Shown piece after piece: positions 1-8,521 of a DNA stretch of 64,000 bases. The notes under the pieces are model-generated. The model was not told the DNA's origin. It worked only from the letters and a program-made list of their open reading frames with translations, and did no database searches. Both the position numbers and the translations under genes were made by a program. Positions within the stretch are counted from its first letter, which is position 1, and each line of letters begins with the position of its first letter. This DNA is from Gemmataceae bacterium (GTDB lineage Bacteria > Planctomycetota > Planctomycetia > Gemmatales > Gemmataceae), in assembly GCA_009692005.1 (NCBI GenBank), contig SHZZ01000006.1, forward strand, positions 1 through 64,000, read 5' to 3'.

Positions 1-861
1 CTGGGAACCGGAATCTGAGTCTTCGTTGGATTCGATATCAAATCCACTTGTCTCCTCATCCAGGCCAGATTCATCGCGAACTCCTGTATCCTCGTCCATG
101 GTGAGTTCAAATTCACTTTCGGAGGAAGAAGGAACCAAGTCGGTTGAAGGAGGTTCCTGTCCGGCATCACTCCCTTCATCCAAGGAAAGTTCGAAATCGC
201 TGGACCCCTCAGAACTTGAACCACCTTCGAGTGAAAACGGGGTTTGGCCATCCCCGCCCGTGCCTTCAAGGTCAATGTCGCCCAGGGTCATTTCCTTGGA
301 CGGAGGGTTGACCGCCTCCAATTGAGAAATCTCAGCCGTATCACCGGTTTCATCCCCCAGGTCAATACTCGGCTCGGAGATTTCGAAGGGTGAATCCGTA
401 GGCAAAGCCACGCTGGATGGCCCCCCGGCATTTGAGGCGCCCGCTTTTGGCTCCGACAAATCAAAAGTGGAAGAATCAAATAAATCGCCCCCACCCAGCG
501 GGTTGTCTGGCCGAAAGGAAGCGGGAGCCATTTGGGTTGGCTGGCCAACTCGAACGGGAGGTGCGAGGTCATCCAAGGAAATGTTAAAATCTTCGGCGGG
601 ACCAAAGTCCAACGACAGGGGTTCATCCGCGGGTGAAGGTTTAGGGGTGCCGGGTTCTGGAAAAGACAAATCAATTTCCTGCGTGGCGCCCTCCGAGGCA
701 GCAACCAAATTCAGGCGGGCCTCGACATCCTCGGCACGAAAGCGGAGTTTTCCCTGGTCATGCAAGGAACGGATTTCCTTTTTCCTGGCCAAATCTCGAA
801 GTTGGTCGGTGGTGATGTTTAGCTTGGCGGCCGCTTCTTCTAGGTTGTAAAACTGCGACAT
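1..861 (-). CDS. Helix-turn-helix (excisionase/MerR-like) protein with long acidic tail, partial
   Basis: The frame is open from an ATG at 861 to the left edge without a stop (287 codons seen), so the C-terminus lies outside the window. The first 50 residues (MSQFYNLEEAAAKLNI, then LRDLARKKEI and LRFRAEDVEARL) match the short helix-turn-helix of excisionase/MerR type that binds DNA. After about residue 60 the protein becomes low complexity, rich in Ser, Asp, Glu, Gly and Pro, with repeated acidic stretches such as FELSLDEG and FELTMDED. Such HTH-plus-acidic-tail proteins are common and uncharacterised in planctomycetes (family knowledge). The target and role are unknown. It is transcribed away from the protease gene on its right. 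Confidence 0.8.
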   Translation of the reverse strand, partial: MSQFYNLEEAAAKLNITTDQLRDLARKKEIRSLHDQGKLRFRAEDVEARLNLVAASEGATQEIDLSFPEPGTPKPSPADEPLSLDFGPAEDFNISLDDLAPPVRVGQPTQMAPASFRPDNPLGGGDLFDSSTFDLSEPKAGASNAGGPSSVALPTDSPFEISEPSIDLGDETGDTAEISQLEAVNPPSKEMTLGDIDLEGTGGDGQTPFSLEGGSSSEGSSDFELSLDEGSDAGQEPPSTDLVPSSSESEFELTMDEDTGVRDESGLDEETSGFDIESNEDSDSGSQ

Positions 862-1176
862 ATTCCGGCCTGGTGAAATGGATTACCTGGCGGTTAGGAA
901 AAGAACCCCTTTTTTCCCTACCCAGGAACTAATTAGATTCTAAACCCATTTTGAAGGAATGCAAACCCAACGGGACAACTTTGCCAAAATACCCCGTTTG
1001 GCCAACCGGAAAACTTGCTTGCCGGGGACTATTGCATTTTTTCTGACTGGGTATGTTTTTCGAATTCTATTTCTTCGGGCTTCAGACTTTTAGACGAAGC
1101 CTCCAAATAAGCCCTTTTATTCCCTTTCCGGCCATGCCATGATATTCGAGTTCCCATTCCTTTTTCGGACACGCTT
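862..1176. other. Divergent intergenic region without a gene
   Basis: This 315-base spacer separates two divergent genes and must carry both promoters. It is AT-rich around 890-960. I see no hairpin followed by a T tract, no convincing repeat and no ORF with coding character. The small minus-strand ORF reaching into it overlaps the protease gene and looks like a shadow. Confidence 0.6.
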
Positions 1177-3369
1177 ATGACGATTTTTCTGAATATCTTA
1201 ATTCCTTTGGTTGTGGCGCAACCTCTCACCGTCGAGGCCGTCGCTGAACAATGCAAACCTGCCATCGTGGTGGTCACCGCCAAGGGCAGGACCGAGGGGA
1301 AGGAAGGGCTTGGCACCGGCTTCTTTATTTCCAAAGACGGGTTAATAGTCACGAACTATCATGTGATTTCGGAAGGCCGCATGATTCATGTGGAAACCCA
1401 GGATGGGAAGGAATATCCGGTTATCGAGGTCCATGCCCTCGACCGGGAAAACGACCTGGCCATTTTGAAAATTGAAAAAACAGGTTGTCCTTTTCTGGAA
1501 ATTCGGCCTTCGGGGCAAGCCAAAGCCGGCAGCCGTATTGTTGCCATCGGAAATCCCCATGGATTGAAACACAGCGTCGTGGCCGGCCACCTGTCGGGCA
1601 CCCGGGATTTTGATGGAAGGAAAATGCTCCAATTGGCCATTCCCATTGAACCAGGCAACAGCGGCGGGCCGGTAATGGATTTGGAAAAAAAAGTGATTGG
1701 CATACTTTCCATCAAATCCCTGGTCACGGAAAACCTCGGTTTTGCCATTCAGTCCGAATCGTTGATTCAATTGAAAGGAGCGAGACCAGCGCGAATCCCC
1801 ATGAAAGCCTGGTTGACAGTAGGCGCCATTAATGAAGAAGTTTGGGAAAGTAAATTTGGTGGCCAATGGCGGCAGCGGGCCGGGAAACTCCTGGTGGAAA
1901 ACCCTGGCGAAGGTTTTGGCGGCCGGGCTTTGCTTTTGCGCAAGCAGGGACCGGGGGCTTTTCCCTATGAAGTGGAAGTGGAATTGCGGATGCGCGAAGA
2001 AAATGGCGCCGCAGGCCTGGTGTTTGATTCGGACGGCAACAATTGCCATTACGGCTTTTACCCCTCCTCAGGTCAAATGCGCCTGACCCGTTTTGAGGGA
2101 CCGGATGTTTATTCGTGGAAGGTTTTGCGCCAGGAGCCCAGCAAATTCTACCGGACGGGGGAATGGAACCACTTAAAGGTGCTGGCAGAGAAGGAGAAAT
2201 TCACCTGTTTTTTGAATGGGGAAAATGTGTACGAAGAATCATGGACGCCACGGCAAAAAGGGGTTGTCGGCCTGGCCAAATTCCGTCATACAACCGCAGA
2301 GTTCAAGGGTTTTCAAATTAGACCCGGCGGGCCCAAACCAGGACCAAGCAAGGAAGAGGTCAACCAGGTGGCTCGTTTCCTTTCCACCCCATTTCCAGGG
2401 GAATCCCAAATCGCCGACAGGGTCAAGGGGCTGAAGGGGAAAGAAATAACAGCACTGCCCATGATCCAGGAAAAAATCCGGGGATTGGAAGCGAACATTG
2501 CCGGGTTAAACCGTTTGCGCCAGGAGATCCACCAGGCCGCCGTGGCGACCAAACTGCGTGAGATTTGCTCCCGCGAGGAGAAGGAAATTTCTCTGGTGGA
2601 AGCCTGCATGTGGGTCGCGAAAATCGACCGCCCCGATTTGGATATCCAATCTTATCTCGATGATTTCCGTCTGATGGGAGAGAAACTCAAAAAACGGGCC
2701 AGTCCTAAATGGACCGCCATGGAAAAACTGCAGGCCCTCAAGGAGTACTTTCACAAGGAAAAAGGGTTTCACGGCAGCCAACAGGAATACTACAACCGTG
2801 CCAACAGTTATCTGCCGGAGGTTCTCGATGACCGGGAAGGGCTGCCCATAACCTTGGCAGTGCTTTTCATTGAATTAGGGAACTATCTCGATTTGAATTT
2901 GAAGGGGATTGGATTGCCGGGCCATTTCCTCGCCGGGTTGCCTGGGGAAAAAGGCCAAATGTCCCTTATTGATGTTTTTGATGGCAGCAAAATAATTTCC
3001 CAAAAGGAGGCAGAGAAGATTAGTCTCGACATCACCGGAGAACCCCTATCCCCCCCGGAATTGAACCCGGTGACCAAAAAACAAATAGTCTTTCGGGTGC
3101 TTTCTAATCTTTTGGGTTCCGCCCGGAAGGAAAAAGATGAGGTTGCCATCCTTCGATTCCTCGACTGCATGTTGGCGGTGGACAACGAGGCCCACGAGGC
3201 GCGTGGGGCCCGGGCTGGGATTCGCGCGAAAAACGGGCATTTACACGGGGCCTTGGAGGATGTCGATCACCTGCTTAAAACCAAACCCATGAGTATCGAT
3301 TTGAAGAAAATCGGGGAATTTCGAAGCTTCCTTCTGGAACAAATGAGCAAGGAGAATCCTTCCAAATAA
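1177..3369 (+). CDS. Exported trypsin-like serine protease fused to DUF1080-like and SirB1-like domains
   Basis: A 730-residue protein with a short hydrophobic N-terminus (residues 1-15) that may act as a signal peptide. Residues 20-200 form a trypsin/HtrA-type protease: His62 in TNYHV, Asp93 in ENDLAIL and Ser162 in PGNSGGP make a complete triad. No PDZ domain follows. Residues about 222-335 resemble the LamG/DUF1080 (3-keto-disaccharide hydrolase) fold. Residues about 500-640 resemble the SirB1/transglutaminase-like family (motif REGLPITLAVLF, then GLPGHFLAG). The C-terminus has a helical tail. The combination suggests an envelope protease with accessory binding domains, but the substrate is unknown. 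The stop codon directly abuts the next ATG, so the two genes are surely co-transcribed. Confidence 0.85.
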   Translation: MTIFLNILIPLVVAQPLTVEAVAEQCKPAIVVVTAKGRTEGKEGLGTGFFISKDGLIVTNYHVISEGRMIHVETQDGKEYPVIEVHALDRENDLAILKIEKTGCPFLEIRPSGQAKAGSRIVAIGNPHGLKHSVVAGHLSGTRDFDGRKMLQLAIPIEPGNSGGPVMDLEKKVIGILSIKSLVTENLGFAIQSESLIQLKGARPARIPMKAWLTVGAINEEVWESKFGGQWRQRAGKLLVENPGEGFGGRALLLRKQGPGAFPYEVEVELRMREENGAAGLVFDSDGNNCHYGFYPSSGQMRLTRFEGPDVYSWKVLRQEPSKFYRTGEWNHLKVLAEKEKFTCFLNGENVYEESWTPRQKGVVGLAKFRHTTAEFKGFQIRPGGPKPGPSKEEVNQVARFLSTPFPGESQIADRVKGLKGKEITALPMIQEKIRGLEANIAGLNRLRQEIHQAAVATKLREICSREEKEISLVEACMWVAKIDRPDLDIQSYLDDFRLMGEKLKKRASPKWTAMEKLQALKEYFHKEKGFHGSQQEYYNRANSYLPEVLDDREGLPITLAVLFIELGNYLDLNLKGIGLPGHFLAGLPGEKGQMSLIDVFDGSKIISQKEAEKISLDITGEPLSPPELNPVTKKQIVFRVLSNLLGSARKEKDEVAILRFLDCMLAVDNEAHEARGARAGIRAKNGHLHGALEDVDHLLKTKPMSIDLKKIGEFRSFLLEQMSKENPSK

Positions 3370-3753
3370 ATGGGTAAAAAAGTACTCAGCCTGGGCCAAT
3401 GCGCCTTTGACCATGGCGCCCTTGGGAGATTTTTCCTCAGGCATTTTCAGGCAGAATTGATCCCCGCCGACAAACCCGATGAAGCCCTGGACCTTTTTTC
3501 CTCGGGTTTTTTTGACCTGGTTTTGGTCAACCGAATTCTGGACCGCGATCAAAGTTCTGGCCTCGACTTTATCAAGGTCTTTCTTTTAAAGCGCTTGGGC
3601 AAGACACCCGTGATGTTGATTAGCAATTTGCCCGAGGCACAGGCGCAGGCCATGGGCCTAGGCGCGGTTCCGGGTTTCGGCAAGGCGGAATTGGAATCCC
3701 CGGCCGCCATTCGTCTGGCAGGCAACATTTTGGCGGGTCATGCGCCAGGTTAA
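3370..3753 (+). CDS. Receiver-like protein lacking the phosphoacceptor Asp
   Basis: A 127-residue protein whose ATG follows the stop of the protease gene with no gap. Its pattern fits a response-regulator receiver fold: a first beta strand KVLSLG, then FFDLVLVNRIL where the phosphorylated Asp would sit, PVMLISN for strand 4 and GFGKAEL carrying the conserved Lys (about residue 105). The phosphoacceptor position is Asn54, and the N-terminal acidic pair is missing, so normal phosphotransfer is unlikely. It could be a pseudo-receiver used for protein-protein contact. The link to the neighbouring protease is inferred only from gene position. Confidence 0.7.
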   Translation: MGKKVLSLGQCAFDHGALGRFFLRHFQAELIPADKPDEALDLFSSGFFDLVLVNRILDRDQSSGLDFIKVFLLKRLGKTPVMLISNLPEAQAQAMGLGAVPGFGKAELESPAAIRLAGNILAGHAPG

Positions 3754-6700
3754 TGCATGACAAACCTGAGAATGTCCCCTGGGCCAAGTTTGGGATGGAC
3801 CACCTGAATGCCGCCTGGGATTTCCTGAAAGGGCAAAGATCCAAGGAAAGCGCTTTCCACCCGCAAGGGTTTCCCTGGAAGGCGAATTTTAAAAGAGATT
3901 TTACTTTCCTTGTCGGACTGGTAATTGGCCAAGGGCAAAAACCAATCCCCGCCCTCCTTTTTAATAAGCCTCTTATCCACCAAGGGTGGATCGCTAGTAA
4001 CCCAGGGCTTCAAACTGGCATCGGCCAGCACGGATTCCAAAGCGGTTAACAGTTCCGACTGACCAAAATCGGGCAAGCGGTGAACATTGATTCCACGGTC
4101 GGGAACGCGGGGTGGCTGCAGGCATGACCAAAGAAATCCCAAACCTGGAAGCGTGGAAAAAGTAACCACCGAGCCTTTGTCAATCTTTTTTGCCACGACC
4201 GCGGGACTGCCATCTTCTTCCCATTTTCCTAAAACCCTTGCTTCCTTGCCCGGAAGAATTTTCTCCGCTGGGCCCAGATTGGGAAGCTTCCATTTTTCAC
4301 CCTGCAAAAATCCTGTTGGTTTCATGGGGGGCAATTCAATCCCCGGACGGATCAGCGAGGTGATTTCCCCCGGCAAACGGGCTTCCAACCCCAAAAGGTT
4401 TTGAAAATCCAGGATTGGACTTTTGTATTTATCAAAACGACCTGCCCCGGCGCTGGCAACAAGGTGTCCGCCCTGGGACACCCAATCCTGCAACACCGCC
4501 GCCAACTCGGGCGGCAAACAATCACCTGTTAGAAATAGCACTTTGTAACGGCGCAAATCCTCTTGGTTAATGTCTTCTTCAATGATCAGGTCGGGAGCAT
4601 GTCCAAGGAATGTCAGAGCCTTCCATAGGCCCAGGCGGTCGAGATGATAATGCAGCCGGGTTTTCCTGAAATCGGGACCAAACCAGGCATGGCCGGCGCG
4701 ATCCTGGGCAATCCCCGCGAAATCCCAGCGCTCCGTGCTTTCACTCACCAGGATCGCCACTTCCGACTGGGCAGGGACCGATTGGGGCAGAAGGTCTTCA
4801 ACAAAACCAACCGCGTGGGTGACATCGCGAATGGCTCGGAATCGGCTTAAAGCCCGGTGGTCCACATGGTTTTCCGTGAAGGTTTCGTTCAGGCCGATGC
4901 CAAAAAAGTCGAGCATTTTGGCGCCATGCGCCAGGTGGGTGAAAGCCGTGCGAAGAAAGTCTTCATCCGTATTTCCCGGAGCGTGCGGCATGGTGTATTG
5001 GCGCAGTACGGCGCGAGGATTTTTCCGCATTCCAGCGCTGAACATTTCCGCGATGTAGCCATTGCCAAGAGGGCTGGGCTGGGTCACCTGCCAGTAATAC
5101 TCGCTATGCCTGCCCAGTTCGGCAGCCCCGGAACGGAACCAGCGGACATACATGGCCACGGGAGGATAATAAAACGGATGGCAGGAATAATTGGCGCCGC
5201 ATAAAACATCCTGCCCCAATTGATCCCGGACATTTTTCGCCCACTGAGCCACCTGGCTGATGGCATAGGTTTCATAAAACTCCAGGGAATCAACATAAAG
5301 CACCGGGTTTTGCAAAGCGGCCTTGGCGCTTGAATCGGGCTTCATGCGCATGGGGTCAGGGTTTCCCCAGTCCGGCAGCCAGTAATCCCTTAATTGCGCC
5401 TGAGGGCGTTTTTTCTCCAGCCAGGCTTTCCAACCAGCGGCGAGCAAAGTTTCCGCCTTGACCTTGCCCACTCCCTTATTGAGCGCTGCCACTTGCTCGT
5501 TCAAAGCCAAATCAAGCCATTCCGAAAAGGCAATTTCATCCCCATAGTCAAACCAGCGCACACGGCCTTCGAGTTTCTCCCTTTTCACTTGAAGAAGTGC
5601 TTTGGCAATATTATTGGGTGTCGGGGGGTTTCTATAGGAAGAAATGGCTGCTGACTTCGAAGGTGGTATTCCCACCTCGGCCATGTTCTTTTCCACATGC
5701 GTACCGGAATTCGCAGGGTGATACGAGCGGAAACCCAAAGCCGCGTACAACTTCGCGTAATATTTGCCATATTCATTGTCCTGCCCCAAGGGCATCCATC
5801 CACCGTAGCAGAAAGGTTGAATTGGCTTTTTCCCAATGGGCTTGCTGCTGGCCAAATAGCCAAGGATCTCTTGAATTTTCGCCTCGACGCTGACCGATTG
5901 CTCGCCCTTGTCCGGGTAGGGGGGAATGAAAATGACCGCCTGGTTATTCCCATTGAATGCTTGAATTTTGCCTCCGGCAACCGGCTTGATTTCGACCGTG
6001 AATTCACCTGGCCCGTTGAAACGCGTTGCGCCGAAATGGCAGGTGTCTTGCAGGAAAAGGGGAACCCACTCCGACTTTTTTCCAGGAGGAATATCCCGTG
6101 CAATCAACCCCTCGTTGATTCCCCAGGGACTTCGGTTGTAAATATGGCTGGCTGAATACGATGCTGCCTTGCCGCTTTCATTGGTAAAACGAATGGAAAA
6201 CCGAGCCCCGGCAAGTTCCCTGACCAAATCCAGGAACGGATAGAGATTATTCCCTTTTCTTTTTTCCTTAATGCCAGCGTCTCCAAGATCGCGGGTTAGC
6301 AAGACCAGGTCAACATTTCGGTTAGCAAACACCCACGGGGATTTTTCCTGCCCGGCTCCCTTCAATTGAATTTGAATCTCCCCCGCTTCCAATTCCGGGG
6401 TGGTAAAAGCTTCCTCCATCAGCCCCTCGGAACCCCATGAAGGATCGTGTTGCGCCTTGGAAACTGGGTCACCCAGGCCATAACGCAAGGCGGTTTGCGA
6501 CCCTACTAAAGTGGAAAAAACCACTTTGCCTTTTTGCACCACCTGAACTTCAAAGGAACAATCACTACCCACGGGGTACTCGTAGCGGACCCAAAGGCGA
6601 TATTGGCCATTTTCTGACAAACGAGCATTGGCAGTGGCCAACCCTTTTTCATCCCCAGCAGGCAAACTCAGCAACCGTTCACCCGAAATGTGATTAAAGC

Positions 6701-6875
6701 CAATGATGTCCACCATGTAATTCCCCTGACCATTCGTCAGAACTTTCCAGCCGGACTGGATTTTGAAATCCTCCGCTTCCAGCAACACCCCGGGGAACTT
6801 TCCGGGGGTAGGGCTTTGAGCCATTGCCAGGGAAAGAAGAAAGAAAGAGAGCAGGAAGGCTGAAAAGCGAAACAT
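3750..6875 (-). CDS. Secreted beta-galactosidase-like glycoside hydrolase
   Basis: A 1041-residue protein with a clear signal peptide (hydrophobic residues 5-18, cleavage near AMA-QS). The middle part has a TIM-barrel look with acidic clusters such as GDEIAFSEW and DSLEFYETY that could hold catalytic Glu/Asp residues. Residues about 700-850 resemble the glutamine-amidotransferase-like trimerisation domain of GH42-type beta-galactosidases (VAILVSESTERWD, KVLFLTGDCLPPELAAVL, WVSQGGHLVASAGAG). I infer a role in polysaccharide breakdown in the periplasm or outside the cell. The exact GH family is not certain. The 3' end overlaps the convergent receiver-like gene by 4 bases. Confidence 0.7.
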   Translation of the reverse strand: MFRFSAFLLSFFLLSLAMAQSPTPGKFPGVLLEAEDFKIQSGWKVLTNGQGNYMVDIIGFNHISGERLLSLPAGDEKGLATANARLSENGQYRLWVRYEYPVGSDCSFEVQVVQKGKVVFSTLVGSQTALRYGLGDPVSKAQHDPSWGSEGLMEEAFTTPELEAGEIQIQLKGAGQEKSPWVFANRNVDLVLLTRDLGDAGIKEKRKGNNLYPFLDLVRELAGARFSIRFTNESGKAASYSASHIYNRSPWGINEGLIARDIPPGKKSEWVPLFLQDTCHFGATRFNGPGEFTVEIKPVAGGKIQAFNGNNQAVIFIPPYPDKGEQSVSVEAKIQEILGYLASSKPIGKKPIQPFCYGGWMPLGQDNEYGKYYAKLYAALGFRSYHPANSGTHVEKNMAEVGIPPSKSAAISSYRNPPTPNNIAKALLQVKREKLEGRVRWFDYGDEIAFSEWLDLALNEQVAALNKGVGKVKAETLLAAGWKAWLEKKRPQAQLRDYWLPDWGNPDPMRMKPDSSAKAALQNPVLYVDSLEFYETYAISQVAQWAKNVRDQLGQDVLCGANYSCHPFYYPPVAMYVRWFRSGAAELGRHSEYYWQVTQPSPLGNGYIAEMFSAGMRKNPRAVLRQYTMPHAPGNTDEDFLRTAFTHLAHGAKMLDFFGIGLNETFTENHVDHRALSRFRAIRDVTHAVGFVEDLLPQSVPAQSEVAILVSESTERWDFAGIAQDRAGHAWFGPDFRKTRLHYHLDRLGLWKALTFLGHAPDLIIEEDINQEDLRRYKVLFLTGDCLPPELAAVLQDWVSQGGHLVASAGAGRFDKYKSPILDFQNLLGLEARLPGEITSLIRPGIELPPMKPTGFLQGEKWKLPNLGPAEKILPGKEARVLGKWEEDGSPAVVAKKIDKGSVVTFSTLPGLGFLWSCLQPPRVPDRGINVHRLPDFGQSELLTALESVLADASLKPWVTSDPPLVDKRLIKKEGGDWFLPLANYQSDKESKISFKIRLPGKPLRVESAFLGSLPFQEIPGGIQVVHPKLGPGDILRFVMH

Positions 6876-7159
6876 GGTAATCCCTCGAAAAAGTAAGCAA
6901 CGGCGAGGGATTATGGACAGGATCAGTAAAAACGGGCAAGAGGAAAGGGCTGGGCAACACCCTTTCTCTCAACTCTTTTGCCTAACTTTTCCATCTTCTT
7001 TTACAGCGAATGGACCTGGCGATTTTCTTGTGATTCGCTATGTTCCCTCGCCTCTGGGGCCGATTAATTCCGGGAGGATTCCCTTTTCCTGAAACAGGTT
7101 ATGAATATTTCCCTTTCAGGATTTACGGAAGTCCCATGGCTGGTTTGGGAGTTTTAAAA

Positions 7160-8521
7160 ATGACTAGCAGCAGTATTAAAGCAAGTAACCACACCTCCAA
7201 GTCGGGAACACTTCCCGCCTTAATGTTTGGCATTCCCCTGGCAGTGGGATTTTGGTCCCTGGCCATGTTTGGCCCCATCGAAATCCCCTTATTGAAACGG
7301 TACCTGGGCCACCCGGTGGAGTTGGTGGAAATCATCATGTTTTCTTGCGCCATGGCTGCCCTGGCCTGGAAGTACCTGTCCAATCGCCGGGAAAACGCCG
7401 CCTTAAAAAGCGACTTGCTTCCATCCTGGGATGAGAAACTTGTGTCCCCCCTGGAGGCAAAAAAACTCCTGGAACGACTGGACACCTCGCCGGTTTGGTT
7501 GACAAAAACCATGGTGTTCAGGCGAGTTTACATTGCCTTGGGCTTTGTCAGGCAGCGGGGATCCGCCGAGGATTTGGATGATCAACTGCGCTCAGCTTCC
7601 GACATGGACTCTTTGGAAATGGATGGAAGTTTTGGCTTAACCCGTTTCATCACCTGGGCCATTCCAATCCTGGGTTTTTTGGGAACCGTCTTGGGGATTA
7701 CCGGGGCCATTTCCGGAGTAACCCCGGAGATGCTCGAAAAATCCATGAGCACCGTCACCGACGGCCTGGCACTCGCGTTCGATGCCACAGCCCTCGCTCT
7801 GGGGCTCACCATGGCCTGCATGTTCACCAGTTTCTTGGTGGAAAAATCAGGGGAACAGATCCTGGAAAAATTGGATCAATGGCTCGACCGGGAAATTTCG
7901 CATCGCTTTATCCGTGTGGGAACGGATCAAGGGCCGGTAATGGAAATTCTCAACCGCCATATTCAGGAATTGACGCAAAACTCTCAGTCCCTGGTGAAAA
8001 CCCAGGTGGATCTTTGGGGCCAAGCCATGGAAAAACTGGAGCAGCGTCAAAATGATTTGGCGCAAACCAGTATGCTCGTGGTTAAAACAGGATTGGAAGG
8101 GGCGCTCTCCTCTTCCCTGGAAATTCATCGGCGCAGCCAGGCACAACAAGAAGAGGCTTCCTCCAATTTGTCCAGAACTTTGGCTGGGCAAATGGGATTG
8201 GCGGCCCAGGCAATCCGTGAAGCGGGAAGGGACCAGCATACCGCTATTTCAACCATGCTGGAGGGCATGAGCAGACAGACCGCAGTCTTGGCTGAATTGC
8301 AACATGGGGAAAAACACCTGGTTCAATTACAGCGAGTTTTGCAGGAAAACCTCCAGCATTTGACTCAATCAGGGGAATTCCTTGAAGCGGTCCATTGCCT
8401 GACCGCGGCGGCGCACATGTTGACTTCGAAAGTTCAGGGAAGGCCTTCCGAACCTTTTTCCTATTCGGTCAACCCCCCGGCAAGTGGTCCTAACTGGGGA
8501 TCACCCGGAAAGGCGGCATGA
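7160..8521 (+). CDS. MotA/TolQ/ExbB-family proton channel protein with coiled-coil tail
   Basis: A 453-residue inner-membrane protein. Two hydrophobic segments lie near the N-terminus, and the typical TolQ/ExbB pair follows, with the conserved GFLGTVLGITGA segment and FDATALALGLTM carrying the Thr that lines the ion path in this family. After this comes a long, probably cytoplasmic tail of about 200 residues rich in Gln, Glu and Leu that should form coiled coil. I chose the ATG at 7160 because GGGAG lies 8 bases before it. The ATG at 7136 and the upstream ATG at 7040 are in frame but have weaker ribosome sites. The next gene overlaps the stop by 4 bases (ATGA). It is probably the ion-conducting subunit of a stator complex with the next two proteins. 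Confidence 0.85.
   Translation: MTSSSIKASNHTSKSGTLPALMFGIPLAVGFWSLAMFGPIEIPLLKRYLGHPVELVEIIMFSCAMAALAWKYLSNRRENAALKSDLLPSWDEKLVSPLEAKKLLERLDTSPVWLTKTMVFRRVYIALGFVRQRGSAEDLDDQLRSASDMDSLEMDGSFGLTRFITWAIPILGFLGTVLGITGAISGVTPEMLEKSMSTVTDGLALAFDATALALGLTMACMFTSFLVEKSGEQILEKLDQWLDREISHRFIRVGTDQGPVMEILNRHIQELTQNSQSLVKTQVDLWGQAMEKLEQRQNDLAQTSMLVVKTGLEGALSSSLEIHRRSQAQQEEASSNLSRTLAGQMGLAAQAIREAGRDQHTAISTMLEGMSRQTAVLAELQHGEKHLVQLQRVLQENLQHLTQSGEFLEAVHCLTAAAHMLTSKVQGRPSEPFSYSVNPPASGPNWGSPGKAA

Noticed and set aside
1029-1352. Minus-strand ORF of 107 residues across the protease start
   Set aside because: It lies opposite the start of the protease gene, has no ribosome site and no recognisable protein character.
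5585-6103. Minus-strand ORF of 172 residues inside the glycosidase gene
   Set aside because: It is a shadow in another frame of the same strand; the glycosidase frame has the signal peptide, length and motifs.
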